Positions 9,788 to 20,807 of a stretch of 64,000 nucleotides of DNA are shown piece after piece; position 1 is the stretch's first letter; each line of letters opens with the position of its first letter. The translations under genes were made by a program, and so were the position numbers. The stretch lies in NCBI GenBank assembly GCA_016715075.1, contig JADKBK010000006.1, positions 62,001 through 126,000 of the forward strand, written 5' to 3'. The notes beneath the pieces are model-generated. The model was not told the DNA's origin. It made no database searches and saw only the letters and a program-made list of their open reading frames with translations. The DNA comes from Bacteroidales bacterium. Lineage in GTDB: Bacteria; Bacteroidota; Bacteroidia; Bacteroidales; VadinHA17.

Positions 9788-12700
9788 ATGATAGATGGAA
9801 TCATCTCGTTCTCAATCAGGAATAAATTCATAGTTGGTCTGTTTGTATTGGTTTTGATAGGCTGGGGGACCTATTCATTAACCAGGTTACCAATCGATGC
9901 TATTCCGGATATCACCAATAACCAGGTTCAGATTATTTCACTGGCACCCTCACTGGCAGTTCAGGAAGTCGAGAGTTTTATTACGGCACCCATCGAGGTT
10001 GCTGTGGCCAATATTCCAGATATAATTGAACTCCGGTCAATATCAAGATTGGGTCTTTCAGTAATAACGGTCGTGTTTGAAGATGATATTGACATATATT
10101 GGGCCAGACAACAATTAAATGAGCGGTTAAAGGAAGCCGAGGAATCTATTCCTTCAGGACTTGCACAAATTTCCCTTGCACCGATATCCACGGGCCTTGG
10201 TGAAATTTACCAATATCGTCTGTCTGTGAAAAAAGGTTATGAAAAAGAATATAATCCTATGGAGCTCAGAACACTGCAGGATTGGATTGTACGTCGTGAA
10301 ATGCTGGGTACGGCAGGAGTAGCTGACATTAACAGTTATGGAGGGTTTGTTAAACAATATGAGATAGCGGTGAATCCTGAAAGACTAAGGGGAATGAACC
10401 TTACACTTACCGAAATATTTACAGCACTTGAGAAAAATAATGAAAATACAGGCAGTGCCTATATTGATAAAAACCCGACTGCGTATTTTATCAGGGGAAT
10501 AGGATTGGTCAAAACGCTGGAAGATATTGAAAAGATCGTTGTCAAGACCACCAGTACAGGAATCCCTCTGCTCATCAGGGATATTGCAACTGTCCGGTAC
10601 GGAAGCGCAACTAGGTATGGAGCTTTTGTTGTAGATACCACCGAAGCTGTTGGTGGTGTTGTTATGATGCTCAAGGGAGCAAATGCCCATGAAGTAATTG
10701 ATAATGTTGAAAACCGTATTCAGTCAATTCAGAAATCATTGCCGGAAGAGGTTAAAATTGAACCTTTTCTGAATCGAACTGATCTTGTCGGCAGGTCAAT
10801 CGGTACTGTTTCCCGAAACCTTATTGAAGGCGCTCTTATTGTCATTTTCGTTCTTGTATTATTACTTGGGAATTTGCGGGCAGGACTTATAGTGGCCTCA
10901 GTTATACCGCTTGCTATGCTTTTCGCAGTTTCTCTGATGAATATTTTTGGAGTCTCAGGCAACCTGATGAGTCTGGGCGCTATTGACTTCGGACTGATTG
11001 TGGATGGGGCTGTAATTATTGTTGAAAGTGTTGTTCATCGTATTTCAATGAGCAAAAATCACCATCCCGGTATTATGAGGCTCAACCAGGAGCAGATGGA
11101 TGAAAATGTACTTGATTCCGCCAAGCGGATGATGAGTTCGGCAACTTTCGGGCAGATAATAATTCTGATAGTCTATCTGCCGATTATGGCTCTTGTTGGG
11201 ATAGAAGGGAAAATGTTCAGACCAATGGCACAGGTAGTTACCTTTGCACTTATAGGGGCTGCTATTCTTTCCCTAACCTATGTTCCCATGGCTTCCGCTT
11301 TATTTCTCAGTAAAAATACCGTACACAAAACAAATTTCTCCGACAGGTTTATGGATTGGGTGCGAAGAGTGTTTAATCCTGCAATTGTATTTGCACTGAA
11401 AAGGAAAATTCTGGTTTCGGTTTCGGCTATTCTTTTATTTCTTTTCAGTATTATTTTATTCACCCGTCTTGGCGGTGAATTTATACCCCAGCTTGAGGAA
11501 GGCGATCTTGCGTCAAGTGTCATAACCCTTCAGGAGGGTCACTGACCAACACTGTCAATGAGGTTATTAAAGCCAATAAAATTTTGCTTGAGAATTTTCC
11601 GGAGATAAAACATGCAGTATGTAAAATTGGTGCCGGAGAGATACCCACTGATCCTACCCCTATGGAGACAGGCGATTATATCATTACCCTTAAAGATAAG
11701 AGTGAATGGATTTCAGCTGCTTCAAGGGAAGAGCTGGTGAGTAAAATGGAAGAGAGTCTTATACCTCTTGCCGGTGTCAAATTTGAATTCCAGCAACCGA
11801 TAGCGATGCGGTTTAACGAACTTATGACCGGATCAAAACAGGATATTGCAATTAAAATATTTGGTGATGACCTTGTTCTGTTAGCTGAAAAAGCTACTGA
11901 AGTCGAAAACGTTATTCAGTCTGTTACCGGGGTTCAGGATATTAATGTTGAAAAGGTCACAGGCCTTGCCCAGATCCAGGTTGAATATAACCGTGATCGT
12001 CTGGCGCAATATGGCCTGTCTGTTGATGATGTGAACCAGGTTTTGCGGGCTGCCTTTGCAGGGAGTCAGGCTGGTGTTGTATTTGATGAGGAAAAACGGT
12101 TTGGCCTGGTGGTTCGTCTGGATAAGGACTACAGACAAAACCTTGAGGATGTAAAAAATCTTACTGTTGCCCTGCCTGACGGACATCAGATACCGTTTGA
12201 CCTGGTGGCTGATATTTCTATTAAATCAGGGCCTGCCCAGGTATCCAGGGAAAATACCAGGCGAAGGATAACCATAGGCTTTAATGTCCGTAACCGTGAT
12301 GTAAAAAGCGTAATTAATGATGTAACAGCTCAGATAGAGCAGAAGATACAATTGCCTACAGGTTATTACATTTCATACGGCGGTCAGTATAAGAACCTCG
12401 AAGCTGCACAGAAGAGACTTTCCATCGCTGTGCCGGTAGCCTTGCTGCTGATATTTGTTCTGCTTTACCTTACTTTCAACTCTGCAAAACAATCCCTTTT
12501 GATTTTCACAGCAGTTCCGATGTCGGCAATCGGAGGCATTTTCGCCCTTTGGATACGTGGAATGAACTTCTCAATTTCTGCCGGTGTCGGATTTATTGCA
12601 TTGTTTGGTGTCGCTGTTCTTAACGGAATAGTGCTGATTGCGGAGTTTAACCGGCTCGAAAAGGAGGGAGTTACAGATATTACAGAGAGAGTGCTGAAAG

Positions 12701-14178
12701 GCCTCAGGACAAGGTTACGACCTGTTATTATGACCGCTGCAGTTGCTTCATTCGGATTTCTGCCAATGGCTTTGTCGACTTCCGCCGGAGCAGAAGTGCA
12801 AAAACCTCTCGCTACAGTGGTAATTGGAGGACTGATTTCTGCCACATTGCTTACACTGATAATTCTTCCCGTTTTTTACATCTATTTTTCTACAACAAAG
12901 TTCAGATTCAGATTTACAGGCAGACTGGCTAAAAAACTTGCTGCTGTTCTGATATTTTCCGGTATTGCTTCAGTTTTAAGTACTGTGAACGGACAGCAGC
13001 CTCAGACAATTAATCTGCATGATGCAATTAAGATGGCTTTGGACAGTAATCTTTCAGTCAGGTCTGCTTCTCTGTCAATAGATATGCAAAAGGCTCTCAG
13101 GGGATCTTCCCTTGATCTTCCTAAAACAGTTATTGACGGACAGTATGGACAGTTCAATTCATATACCAACGATAACAGTATCGCCATTTCCCAATCATTT
13201 GCGTTCCCTTCAGTGTATGTAAACCGGTATAAGCTTGCAAATGCAAATATTAAGAGTACTGAACTACAATACATGGGTTCCCAGGTGGAAATAGCAACAC
13301 AGGTAAAACAGGTTTACTGGCAATATGTATTCCTGGCCTCAAAGCAAAAATTGCTTATCTATCAGGATAGCCTTTATTCAGGCTTATCAAGGGCAGCGGA
13401 ATTAAGAGCGAAGTCAGGCGAAACAAACAGACTGGAAATGATCTCTGCCCGTTCCCAAAGCCTGGAAATTAAAAACCAATTATACCAGGTTAATTCAGAT
13501 ATCACAATCAGCGGCCGTAAGCTGATGACCCTGTTAAATAGCAGTTTACAATTAATCCCGTCTGTAACAGAATTGCACAGGATCGATTTTGCTCTGTTAT
13601 CTGACACGATTTCAATTGAACAGAACCCATTTCTAAGTTATATAAAACAGCAAGTCGAAATTTCCCAAATTACCAGGAAACTCGAGCGGAGTCAGATGCT
13701 CCCTGATTTTAATGTGGGTTATTTCAGTCAGACAATGATAGGGATTCAGGAGGTTAATAACGTTCCGCGAAATTTCGGAAGAGATAACAGGTTTACAGGT
13801 ATTCAGGCCGGAATATCAATACCGCTATGGTTTCCTTCCTATACTTCAAGAACCAAAGCAGCTAAAATATCTGAAAACATAGCGAGGAATAATGCGGAAA
13901 GTTACACTAAATCAATTACCGGCGATTTCCAGTCATTACTCGATGAGTATAATAAATATGGTTCAAGTGTCGACTATTACGAAAACCAGGCAGTTCCTGA
14001 AGCCGACCTGATAATTGATCAGGCAACCAGGAGTTATAAAGCGGGAGCGCTTGATTACCTTGATTATATAGTGACACTTAACAGGGCATTGGCTATCAGG
14101 CAAAACTATCTTGATGCCCTTAACAATTTCAACCAGACAATAATATCAATAGAATTTATTACAGGAAAAATATTTTAA
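9788..14178 (+). pseudogene. czcA: CzcA-type heavy-metal RND pump fused to a TolC-like outer-membrane factor (one frameshift)
   Basis: The RND part (about residues 1-1040) has the usual N-terminal helix (IDGIISFSIRNKFIVGLFV), two porter regions and the TM4 signature IDFGLIVDGAVIIVES, which places it with the divalent-cation (Co/Zn/Cd/Ni) HME class rather than CusA. A hydrophobic stretch at about 12935-12990 follows, and from about 13000 a complete outer-membrane factor domain of roughly 395 residues (INLHDAIKMALDSNLSVRSASLSI...). Such fusions are known in Bacteroidota. The frame breaks near 11532-11540: the first open frame ends LQEGH and the second continues GGSLTNTVNEV; one missing base explains it. 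Start chosen at 9788 because MIDGIISFSIRNK is the family start. The adaptor follows after 12 bases. Confidence 0.88.
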
Positions 14179-14190
14179 ATTATTTAAATC

Positions 14191-15378
14191 ATGATAAAAT
14201 CAAGTTTCAGATTATCAATAATAATATCGGGCTTCATTATTTCCACTATGTCATGTACAAATGGAGATAATAAGCCTGACCTTAATGCTGCAGAGGCTGA
14301 AGTTCTGCCTGACAACATTGTTGAACTGCGCGATGATCAGATAAAGCTTGCAGACATTCAGACAGGGTCGGTTGAGATGAGATCAGTAAGTAATACTCTT
14401 AAAGTCAATGGAATTGTCTCAGTGGCGCCTCAAAGCCAGGCAACAGTGTGTATGCCTTTGGGAGGATTTATTAAGAGCACTGCCCTGCTGCCGGGAAATA
14501 CCGTTAAAAAAGGGCAGACGCTTGCAGTAATTGAAAATCAGGATTTTGTTGATATTCAACAGAATTATCTTGAGGCAAAAAATAAACTTGTATTTGCTGA
14601 GGCAGAATTTAAACGTCATACTGATTTGTTCAAAGATGATGTCTATTCAGAGAAAAATGTTCAACAAGTCACTGTCGAGTACAAAAACCTTAAGGCATTG
14701 GTAAGATCCCTTGAACAAAAACTGTTCCTGATAGGAATTAGTCCCGATCAGCTAACAGAGGAGAATATAAGTAACAAAGTAAATCTGGTATCTCCGATTA
14801 ATGGCTTTCTGAAAGCAGTAAATGTAAATATCGGGAAATATGTTTCTCCAACTGATATCCTCTTTGAAATCGTAAACAGTGAGAAACTGTTTCTTGAACT
14901 TACACTCTTTGAAAAGGATGCGGATAGAGTGGTTTCAGGTCAAAAAATAAAATTCTTTATAAATAATGAAACCGATGAGCATGAAGCATTGATCTCGCAG
15001 ACCGGCAAATCAGTAAGTGCCGATAAGACCTTCAGGGTTTATGGAACCGTTACAAGCTCCTGCAAAAACTTATTGCCGGGAATGTATGTTAATGCTTTGA
15101 TCGAAGAGTCGGAATTAAAAGTTACTGCACTCCCTGCAGATGCTGTAGTGAGTTTTGATGACAAAGATTATATTTTTGTGTATGAAAAAGAGAAGGAAGA
15201 AGCAGGTAAAGCTATGACTGAATATCGGATATTTGAGGTTAAAAAGGGTGTTACTTCATCAGGCTATACTGAGATAACACTTCCGGACGGATTCGATGTT
15301 AATTCTGCAAAAGTTGTTGTGAAAGGAGCTTATAAGCTGCTTTCCGCTAAGAAAAATGCAGGAGAGATGGCTTGCTAG
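14191..15378 (+). CDS. RND efflux periplasmic adaptor lipoprotein (CzcB/CusB-like)
   Basis: A 395-residue membrane fusion protein with a lipoprotein signal (lipobox STMSC near residue 27). It contains the barrel-sandwich halves (PLGGFIKSTALLPGNTVKKGQ and LVSPINGFLKAVNVNIGKYV), a short helical hairpin between them (about residues 125-190) and a beta-barrel region. It bridges the inner-membrane pump and the outer-membrane factor, which here are one polypeptide. No metal-binding N-terminal YHS/HMBD domain is visible, unlike the adaptor of system 2 at 39591-41100. Confidence 0.9.
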   Translation: MIKSSFRLSIIISGFIISTMSCTNGDNKPDLNAAEAEVLPDNIVELRDDQIKLADIQTGSVEMRSVSNTLKVNGIVSVAPQSQATVCMPLGGFIKSTALLPGNTVKKGQTLAVIENQDFVDIQQNYLEAKNKLVFAEAEFKRHTDLFKDDVYSEKNVQQVTVEYKNLKALVRSLEQKLFLIGISPDQLTEENISNKVNLVSPINGFLKAVNVNIGKYVSPTDILFEIVNSEKLFLELTLFEKDADRVVSGQKIKFFINNETDEHEALISQTGKSVSADKTFRVYGTVTSSCKNLLPGMYVNALIEESELKVTALPADAVVSFDDKDYIFVYEKEKEEAGKAMTEYRIFEVKKGVTSSGYTEITLPDGFDVNSAKVVVKGAYKLLSAKKNAGEMAC

Positions 15379-15430
15379 GGCTCAGGGCGCAGGGCTCAGA
15401 TTATGGCTGACAAATAGGAGATAAAGGATA

Positions 15431-16411
15431 ATGGGGGATGAAAGAAAACTCATAGAATTCATTGAAGTGATGAACAGGTACAGCTTTGAAAAAGAGCCTT
15501 ACCTTTTTATTATCGATTTTGAGATGAAATATCCTGAGATCTATAAGCTGGATTCAGTTCCTGCCGGAATAAAGTATCAGACTCCGCTCTGTTCAAATAT
15601 GGAACAGGTTCCAGGGAAAACCAGGAATCTCTCCCTTGTTAAATATCCTGTTTCCTATGAAACATATTCTGAAGCCTTCAGCAATGTTTACAGGAATATT
15701 TCCATCGGAAACAGCTACCTTCTGAACCTTACATTTCCATCGCTGATAGAAACTGATCTGACACTGGCAGAGATATTTTCCTCCAGTATTGCAAAATATA
15801 AGCTGCTCTATAAGAATAAATTTGTCGTTTTTTCACCGGAGATCTTCGTCAGGATCAGCAACGGTGAAATACAATCATTTCCCATGAAGGGGACCATTGA
15901 TGCCTCCATTACTGATGCGGAAGAGGTTATTCTGAATGACAGGAAAGAGCTGGCTGAACATAATACAATAGTTGATCTGATAAGAAATGACCTTAGCCTT
16001 TTCGCAGATAATGTTATAGTTGACCGTTACCGGTATATTGATAAGATCAAAACAGAGGCCGGCGTTTTGCTGCAGGTCAGTTCTGAGATAAAGGGAAAGC
16101 TCAGACCTGATTACGAATGCCACATCGGTGAGATTATCACGGGAATGCTTCCGGCCGGTTCTGTTACAGGTGCACCCAAGAAACAAACCCTGGAAATAAT
16201 AAGGGAGAGCGAAAATTATGAAAGAGGCTGGTATTCCGGCGTTTTTGGCGTCTTTGACGGAAAAAGCCTCGACAGTGCAATTATGATACGGTATATTGAA
16301 GAGGAATCAGGCAGATTGATTTACAAAAGCGGCGGAGGTATAACATTCATGAGTGACCCGGAAAAAGAGTATCAGGAATTAATATCAAAAATTTATGTCC
16401 CTGTTGGTTGA
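15431..16411 (+). CDS. pabB: Aminodeoxychorismate synthase component I (short form)
   Basis: A 326-residue chorismate-utilising enzyme that makes 4-amino-4-deoxychorismate for folate. The Lys-containing motif FPMKGTI (PIKGT class) indicates PabB rather than anthranilate synthase, and the C-terminal signatures GSVTGAPKKQTLEII and YSGVFGVFDG are complete. The N-terminal regulatory part is short, as in many Bacteroidota versions. It overlaps the next gene by 17 bases, which fits a pabB-pabC pair. No glutaminase partner (pabA) is seen nearby. Confidence 0.9.
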   Translation: MGDERKLIEFIEVMNRYSFEKEPYLFIIDFEMKYPEIYKLDSVPAGIKYQTPLCSNMEQVPGKTRNLSLVKYPVSYETYSEAFSNVYRNISIGNSYLLNLTFPSLIETDLTLAEIFSSSIAKYKLLYKNKFVVFSPEIFVRISNGEIQSFPMKGTIDASITDAEEVILNDRKELAEHNTIVDLIRNDLSLFADNVIVDRYRYIDKIKTEAGVLLQVSSEIKGKLRPDYECHIGEIITGMLPAGSVTGAPKKQTLEIIRESENYERGWYSGVFGVFDGKSLDSAIMIRYIEEESGRLIYKSGGGITFMSDPEKEYQELISKIYVPVG

Positions 16412-17003
16412 AACAATCAGGATCGAGAATGGCAAAATCGGTAATATCAGCTTTCATAATGAAAGAATGATCAGGACATTATATTATATATACGGAATAA
16501 AGAGGGAGCCTGTCCTGGAAAAAATTATCGAAGTACCGCCCTCTGCCTGCAGCGGGATCTTCAAATGCCGTGTTTTATATGATGACAAAACCACCTCTGT
16601 AGAGTTTTTGCCATATACTTTACGTCCGGTCAGATCACTGAAAATTGTTTCCAGTGATGACATTTGTTATCCTTATAAGTATAGCAACAGGGACAGGATT
16701 AACCGGTTGTTTGAACAGAGGGGTGATTGTGATGATATCCTGATTGTGAAATTTGGAAAGGTTACCGATTCTTCATATTCGAATCTCATTTTCCGTGATA
16801 GCGGGGGAGAGTGGGTAACTCCATCATCATTTCTTTTACCCGGAACACGCAGGGCGAACCTTTTGAATAGCGGAATTATTAAGGAGTCATCAATTTCATT
16901 CAGTGATATAAAAAAGTACACCGAGGTGAAACTGATAAATGCAATGATGGATATTAATGAGACAGAGGGAATACCGATCAGCAATATTATCGCAGCTTCG
17001 TGA
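16395..17003 (+). CDS. pabC: Class IV aminotransferase, aminodeoxychorismate lyase-like
   Basis: A 202-residue PLP fold-type IV protein. VTDSSYSNLIFRDSGGEWVTPSS and LLPGTRRANLL match the C-terminal half of PabC/branched-chain aminotransferase proteins. It releases pyruvate from aminodeoxychorismate to give p-aminobenzoate. The start overlaps the end of pabB, implying translational coupling. It is shorter than E. coli PabC (269 residues), as usual for this compact version. Function is inferred mainly from the pairing with pabB. Confidence 0.85.
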   Translation: MSLLVETIRIENGKIGNISFHNERMIRTLYYIYGIKREPVLEKIIEVPPSACSGIFKCRVLYDDKTTSVEFLPYTLRPVRSLKIVSSDDICYPYKYSNRDRINRLFEQRGDCDDILIVKFGKVTDSSYSNLIFRDSGGEWVTPSSFLLPGTRRANLLNSGIIKESSISFSDIKKYTEVKLINAMMDINETEGIPISNIIAAS

Positions 17004-17005
17004 GG

Positions 17006-17605
17006 TTACCAGTTTGAATCATACCAGGACCGTACATCAGTGACCTGCATACCTGCAACTATTGCTGCTTCAATTCCAAGATCACCATCCTCAAAGACTT
17101 CAATATATTCAGGATCAATTTTCATCATTTCAGCGCATTTCAGAAATGTCTCAGGATGAGGTTTGAAATTCTCCACATCGTTGGCTGTAATAATTATATC
17201 GAAATATTTTCTCAGGTCTGTTACCTCCAGGGTACGTTCAACAGCTTCCCTGTGGCCACCTGTGCCTACTGACATTGGCAGAATTCCGTGATATTTCTTT
17301 ACAATCTCCACTACCGGGGTAATAGCCTTAACCAGGTACTGCTGTTTGTAGAACTCCTTCATTTTTTCACCCATGATTTCCTCAACAGAGACACTGCCAT
17401 TAAGCTTACAGGCCTTGATAATCTCAGCGGCAATGATCCATCCCGGACTACCGGTATGCTTCCTCAGGAAAGCATTATCTATTTCAGCGCCATACTTCTT
17501 ACAGGCTATTTTCCACCCGTTGAAGTGATAGGGCATGGTGTCGGCAAGGGTTCCGTCAAGATCAAAAATAAGTCCTTTGATGCCAGGTTTAATGTCGTGG
17601 AGCAT
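17006..17605 (-). CDS. HAD-superfamily phosphatase, beta-phosphoglucomutase-like
   Basis: A 199-residue HAD subfamily IA hydrolase. Motif I is FDLDGTLADTMP (about residues 15-26), motif II lies in MSVGTGGHREAVERT, the Lys is in NFKPHPETFLKCAE and motif III is EVFEDGDLGIEAA. The helical cap sits between motifs I and II. Fructose-1-phosphate/6-phosphogluconate phosphatases of the YqaB type have this arrangement, but the substrate is not certain. It converges on pabC with 2 bases between the stops. Confidence 0.85.
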   Translation of the reverse strand: MLHDIKPGIKGLIFDLDGTLADTMPYHFNGWKIACKKYGAEIDNAFLRKHTGSPGWIIAAEIIKACKLNGSVSVEEIMGEKMKEFYKQQYLVKAITPVVEIVKKYHGILPMSVGTGGHREAVERTLEVTDLRKYFDIIITANDVENFKPHPETFLKCAEMMKIDPEYIEVFEDGDLGIEAAIVAGMQVTDVRSWYDSNW

Positions 17606-17623
17606 ATCTTAAAATTGTAGCCG

Positions 17624-17631
17624 CAAAGGTA
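17624..17631 (-). promoter_or_regulatory. -7 promoter box of the HAD phosphatase gene (TACCTTTG)
   Basis: A perfect TAnnTTTG on the minus strand 19 bases before the ATG at 17605. No convincing -33 TTG is seen at the expected distance. Confidence 0.5.
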
Positions 17632-17769
17632 AAAAGATTTCCGAATCTGATTCCCTTGCTGTAAACTTAGTCGGTAAACACCATATCTGGTCATGTACAT
17701 TCAGGAAACAGGCAGTATTTTGATTTGTCCTCTGACGGATGGCAGTTTCTTTGCCGGCCTGAGGCATTA

Positions 17770-19803
17770 TTACTTTTTAAGGTAAGCTTTTGCCTGATTA
17801 TAGACATTCTCAGCGGTAAAGCCAAATTTCTCATCCAGTACTTTATAAGGCGCCGAATAGCCAAAGCTATTCATTCCCCAAACAAAGCCTGCCGGACCGA
17901 CAAGGCCCTGTAAGGTAACAGATAATCCTGCCGTAAGTCCGAATACCGGTACTTTTTCAGGAATTACATATTTTCGGTACTCTTCGGTCTGATTTCTGAA
18001 GAGTCCTTCAGAAGGCGCTGAAACAATTCTGACTTTGAGATTGTCTTTTCTGAGAAGGGCAGCCCCTTCAACGAGTGTTGCAACCTCTGAGCCGCTGGCT
18101 ATAAGGATTATATCTGGTTTTCCGTTGCAGTCAGAAACTATATAGGCGCCTTTCTCTGACTGGAGTGCATCACCATATCTGTCGTTTTTCTCAGAAGGGA
18201 GGTCTTTGATATTTTGCCTCGAAAGTATTAAAGCTGTAGGAGTATTGATATTTTCCATAGCGATTTTCCAGGCAACTGTTGTTTCGACAGCATCTGCAGG
18301 CCTGAGAACAATCATACTGTTTTCGCCATGGTGATTTTTAAGATGTTCCATAAGCCGTAACTGAGCTTCCTGTTCAACAGGCTGATGTGTCGGGCCGTCT
18401 TCTCCCACACGGAATGCGTCATGAGTCCAGATATATTTCACAGGCAAACTCATTAAACATGCCAGTCTTACAGCAGGTTTCATGTAGTCTGAAAAGACAA
18501 AGAAGGTCCCACAGGCAGGTATAACACCTCCGTGAAGTGCCATTCCGTTCATAACGGATGCCATTGTAAGTTCTGAGACACCGGCATGAAGAAAAGCTCC
18601 TGTGAAGTCGCCTTTAATAAACGGATGAGTATTTTTAAGAAACCCGTCTGTTTTGTCTGAGTTGGCAAGGTCTGCTGAAGCAACTATCATATTTCCTATT
18701 TTGGAGGCGAATAATCCGAGCATAGCGGCAGAAGCTGCCCTTGTAGCGGATCCCTCTTTTTGCTGTACCGCTTTATAATCGATATCCGGAGCTATACCTG
18801 AATAGTAGGAGTGGAGTTTACTGTCAGCTTCAGGCTGGTTAGCTGCCCATTCTGATTTTTTTCTCTTCCATTCACCTGCATTATTCTGCTTTTCAATCAG
18901 GATTTTGTTATAGAGCGCTTTTACATCATCAAAGATAGTGAATGGCTCAGCCAGGTTTCCGCCCAGGTTGGCAAGGGATTTTTCGAATGATCCACCGGCC
19001 TCGCTGACGGGCATTCCATGTGTCGATGTCTTCCTTTCAAAGGATTTTCCATCATTATCCAGTAAACCTTTGCCCATTATTGTTTTCCCGATAATTATTG
19101 TTGGTTTCGCTTTCTCTGCAACAGCCGCTTTAAGGGCAGCTCTTATCTGCAGATGATTGTTGCCTTCAATACTTATCACGTTCCATCCCCATGAAGTGTA
19201 TTTCATTGCAGTGTCTTCAATGGTAACTGATTTTGTCTCAGTTGATAGCTGTATATCATTGGAGTCGTAAAACATTATCAGATTGCTGAGGCCAAGAAAA
19301 CCAGCCAGTCTGCCTGCTCCCTGAGAGATCTCTTCCTGTACTCCGCCATCGGATATGAAAGTATATATCTTATGTGCAAATAACTCTCCAAACCTTGCGG
19401 CCAGGAATCTCTCTGCTATTGCCGCCCCTACAGCCATTGTATGACCCTGTCCCAGCGGACCTGAGGTATTTTCAACTCCTCTCGTCACATCGAGCTCGGG
19501 ATGTCCGGGGGTTGGGCTACCCCATTGACGGAACTGTTTCAGCTCTTCAAGGGTAAAATGACCTGTCAGTGTAAGAATAGAATATAGCATTGGTGACATA
19601 TGACCTGGATCAAGGAAGAACCTGTCACGGTTTATCCAGCGTGGATCCTTAGGATCGAAATTAAGGAATTCTGAAAAAAGAATGTGAATAAAATCCGCAC
19701 CTCCCATTGCTCCGCCAGGATGCCCGGATTTTGATTTTTCGACCATTGCCATTGCCAGTATGCGGATGTTATCTGCAGCTCTCAGGTTTACTTCTGTATT
19801 CAT
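17770..19803 (-). CDS. tkt: Transketolase
   Basis: About 677 residues, full length, with the thiamine-pyrophosphate domain (SGHPGGAMGGADF, GPLGQGHTMAVGAAIAERF, FISDGGVQEEISQGA) and the pyrimidine-binding and C-terminal domains (THDAFRVGEDGPTHQPVEQ, LRPADAVET). It moves two-carbon units in the non-oxidative pentose phosphate pathway. Start chosen at the ATG at 19803 (MNTEVNLRAADN); a longer frame from TTG at 19839 overlaps the promoter box at 19837-19844 and is unlikely. The gene stands alone on the minus strand. Confidence 0.95.
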   Translation of the reverse strand: MNTEVNLRAADNIRILAMAMVEKSKSGHPGGAMGGADFIHILFSEFLNFDPKDPRWINRDRFFLDPGHMSPMLYSILTLTGHFTLEELKQFRQWGSPTPGHPELDVTRGVENTSGPLGQGHTMAVGAAIAERFLAARFGELFAHKIYTFISDGGVQEEISQGAGRLAGFLGLSNLIMFYDSNDIQLSTETKSVTIEDTAMKYTSWGWNVISIEGNNHLQIRAALKAAVAEKAKPTIIIGKTIMGKGLLDNDGKSFERKTSTHGMPVSEAGGSFEKSLANLGGNLAEPFTIFDDVKALYNKILIEKQNNAGEWKRKKSEWAANQPEADSKLHSYYSGIAPDIDYKAVQQKEGSATRAASAAMLGLFASKIGNMIVASADLANSDKTDGFLKNTHPFIKGDFTGAFLHAGVSELTMASVMNGMALHGGVIPACGTFFVFSDYMKPAVRLACLMSLPVKYIWTHDAFRVGEDGPTHQPVEQEAQLRLMEHLKNHHGENSMIVLRPADAVETTVAWKIAMENINTPTALILSRQNIKDLPSEKNDRYGDALQSEKGAYIVSDCNGKPDIILIASGSEVATLVEGAALLRKDNLKVRIVSAPSEGLFRNQTEEYRKYVIPEKVPVFGLTAGLSVTLQGLVGPAGFVWGMNSFGYSAPYKVLDEKFGFTAENVYNQAKAYLKK

Positions 19804-19836
19804 AGAATTAGTTATTATAGGATCATGTGATGCAGA

Positions 19837-19844
19837 CAAAAATA
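19837..19844 (-). promoter_or_regulatory. -7 promoter box of transketolase (TATTTTTG)
   Basis: A perfect TAnnTTTG 33 bases before the ATG at 19803, leaving a leader of about 25 bases. It decides the start, because an upstream TTG start would lie inside the promoter. No -33 TTG at the usual spacing. Confidence 0.5.
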
Positions 19845-20069
19845 AGATTATTCACCGAGAGTAAAAAGCCCGGGAATACATTTGATTCTTATTTAGTAAT
19901 TATATCCGGGACATAGTGAAAACCGGAGATGGGTTTGACCGGTTACTGAAACTGTGCCAGCAAATCCCCACGGTTTAAGTTGTGTTTAAAAAAAATATTT
20001 AAACCTTAGTCAGGAAGGGATATTGAATTACTTTTTGTATTTTTATCAAGCAAAGTCAAATCTGCTCAT

Positions 20070-20804
20070 ATGGAACATAAACTGAGTGCTTTAATCGTTG
20101 ATGATGAGGAGAGTGCCAGAAGATTGATGGTAAAGCTTCTTGAGGAAACACTATATTTTTCTGAGATAAGATTAGCTAACTCTGTGGATTCTGCTTTAAT
20201 AGAATTGAACAAATTCAACCCTGACCTTATATTTCTGGATATAAAGATGCCTGGTAAATACGGGATTGAATTCGTAGATGAACTGCATTTTGTTGATGGA
20301 AAACCTGGCATTGTTTTCGTTACCGCCTATGATCAGTACGCTATCCAGGCAATAAAGATCCAGGCTTTTGATTATCTGCTGAAACCTGTTAACAGGAAGG
20401 AATTGAAAAATTGTATCGAAAAATATGCCAGCAGGCAAGAAGAAGTTCCTTCCATGTTAGTGTCAAGAGCTGAATCTCTAAAAAAATTTTCCAGGATTAA
20501 GGTTAATACGCGTACAGGAACAGTTTTTATTAATCCTGCAACCATCCTTTTCTGTAAAGCGGAAGGTAATTATACTACCATTTGTACCGGGGAAAAGGAA
20601 TACTTATGCTCATTGAACCTGGGCAAACTCAAGGAACAACTGCCTGTCAGCGGATTCATCAGGATCGGAAGATCGCTGATAATAAACTTTGAATATATCA
20701 CTCTGCTTGACCGGAAAAAAAGTGCAGTCACTCTTGTCAGAGAAAATGAGTCTGTGACAGTGAAAATTCCTCACCAGCATCTTAAGGACCTGGATATTTT
20801 GTAA
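20070..20804 (+). CDS. LytTR-family response regulator
   Basis: A 244-residue regulator. The receiver domain (residues about 5-120) has the acidic pair DD at 11-12, the phospho-acceptor Asp57 in LIFLDIKMP, FVTAYDQYA and the Lys in DYLLKPV. The LytTR DNA-binding domain (about 140-244) begins FSRIKVNTRTGTVFINPATILFCKAEGNYTTI. It is the partner of the sensor kinase gene that begins 3 bases later. Together they resemble LytR/LytS-type pairs abundant in Bacteroidota; the target genes are unknown. Confidence 0.92.
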   Translation: MEHKLSALIVDDEESARRLMVKLLEETLYFSEIRLANSVDSALIELNKFNPDLIFLDIKMPGKYGIEFVDELHFVDGKPGIVFVTAYDQYAIQAIKIQAFDYLLKPVNRKELKNCIEKYASRQEEVPSMLVSRAESLKKFSRIKVNTRTGTVFINPATILFCKAEGNYTTICTGEKEYLCSLNLGKLKEQLPVSGFIRIGRSLIINFEYITLLDRKKSAVTLVRENESVTVKIPHQHLKDLDIL

Positions 20805-20807
20805 ATC

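Noticed and set aside
19803..19839. Longer transketolase from TTG at 19839
   Set aside because: It overlaps a perfect -7 box and adds a tail unlike the family.
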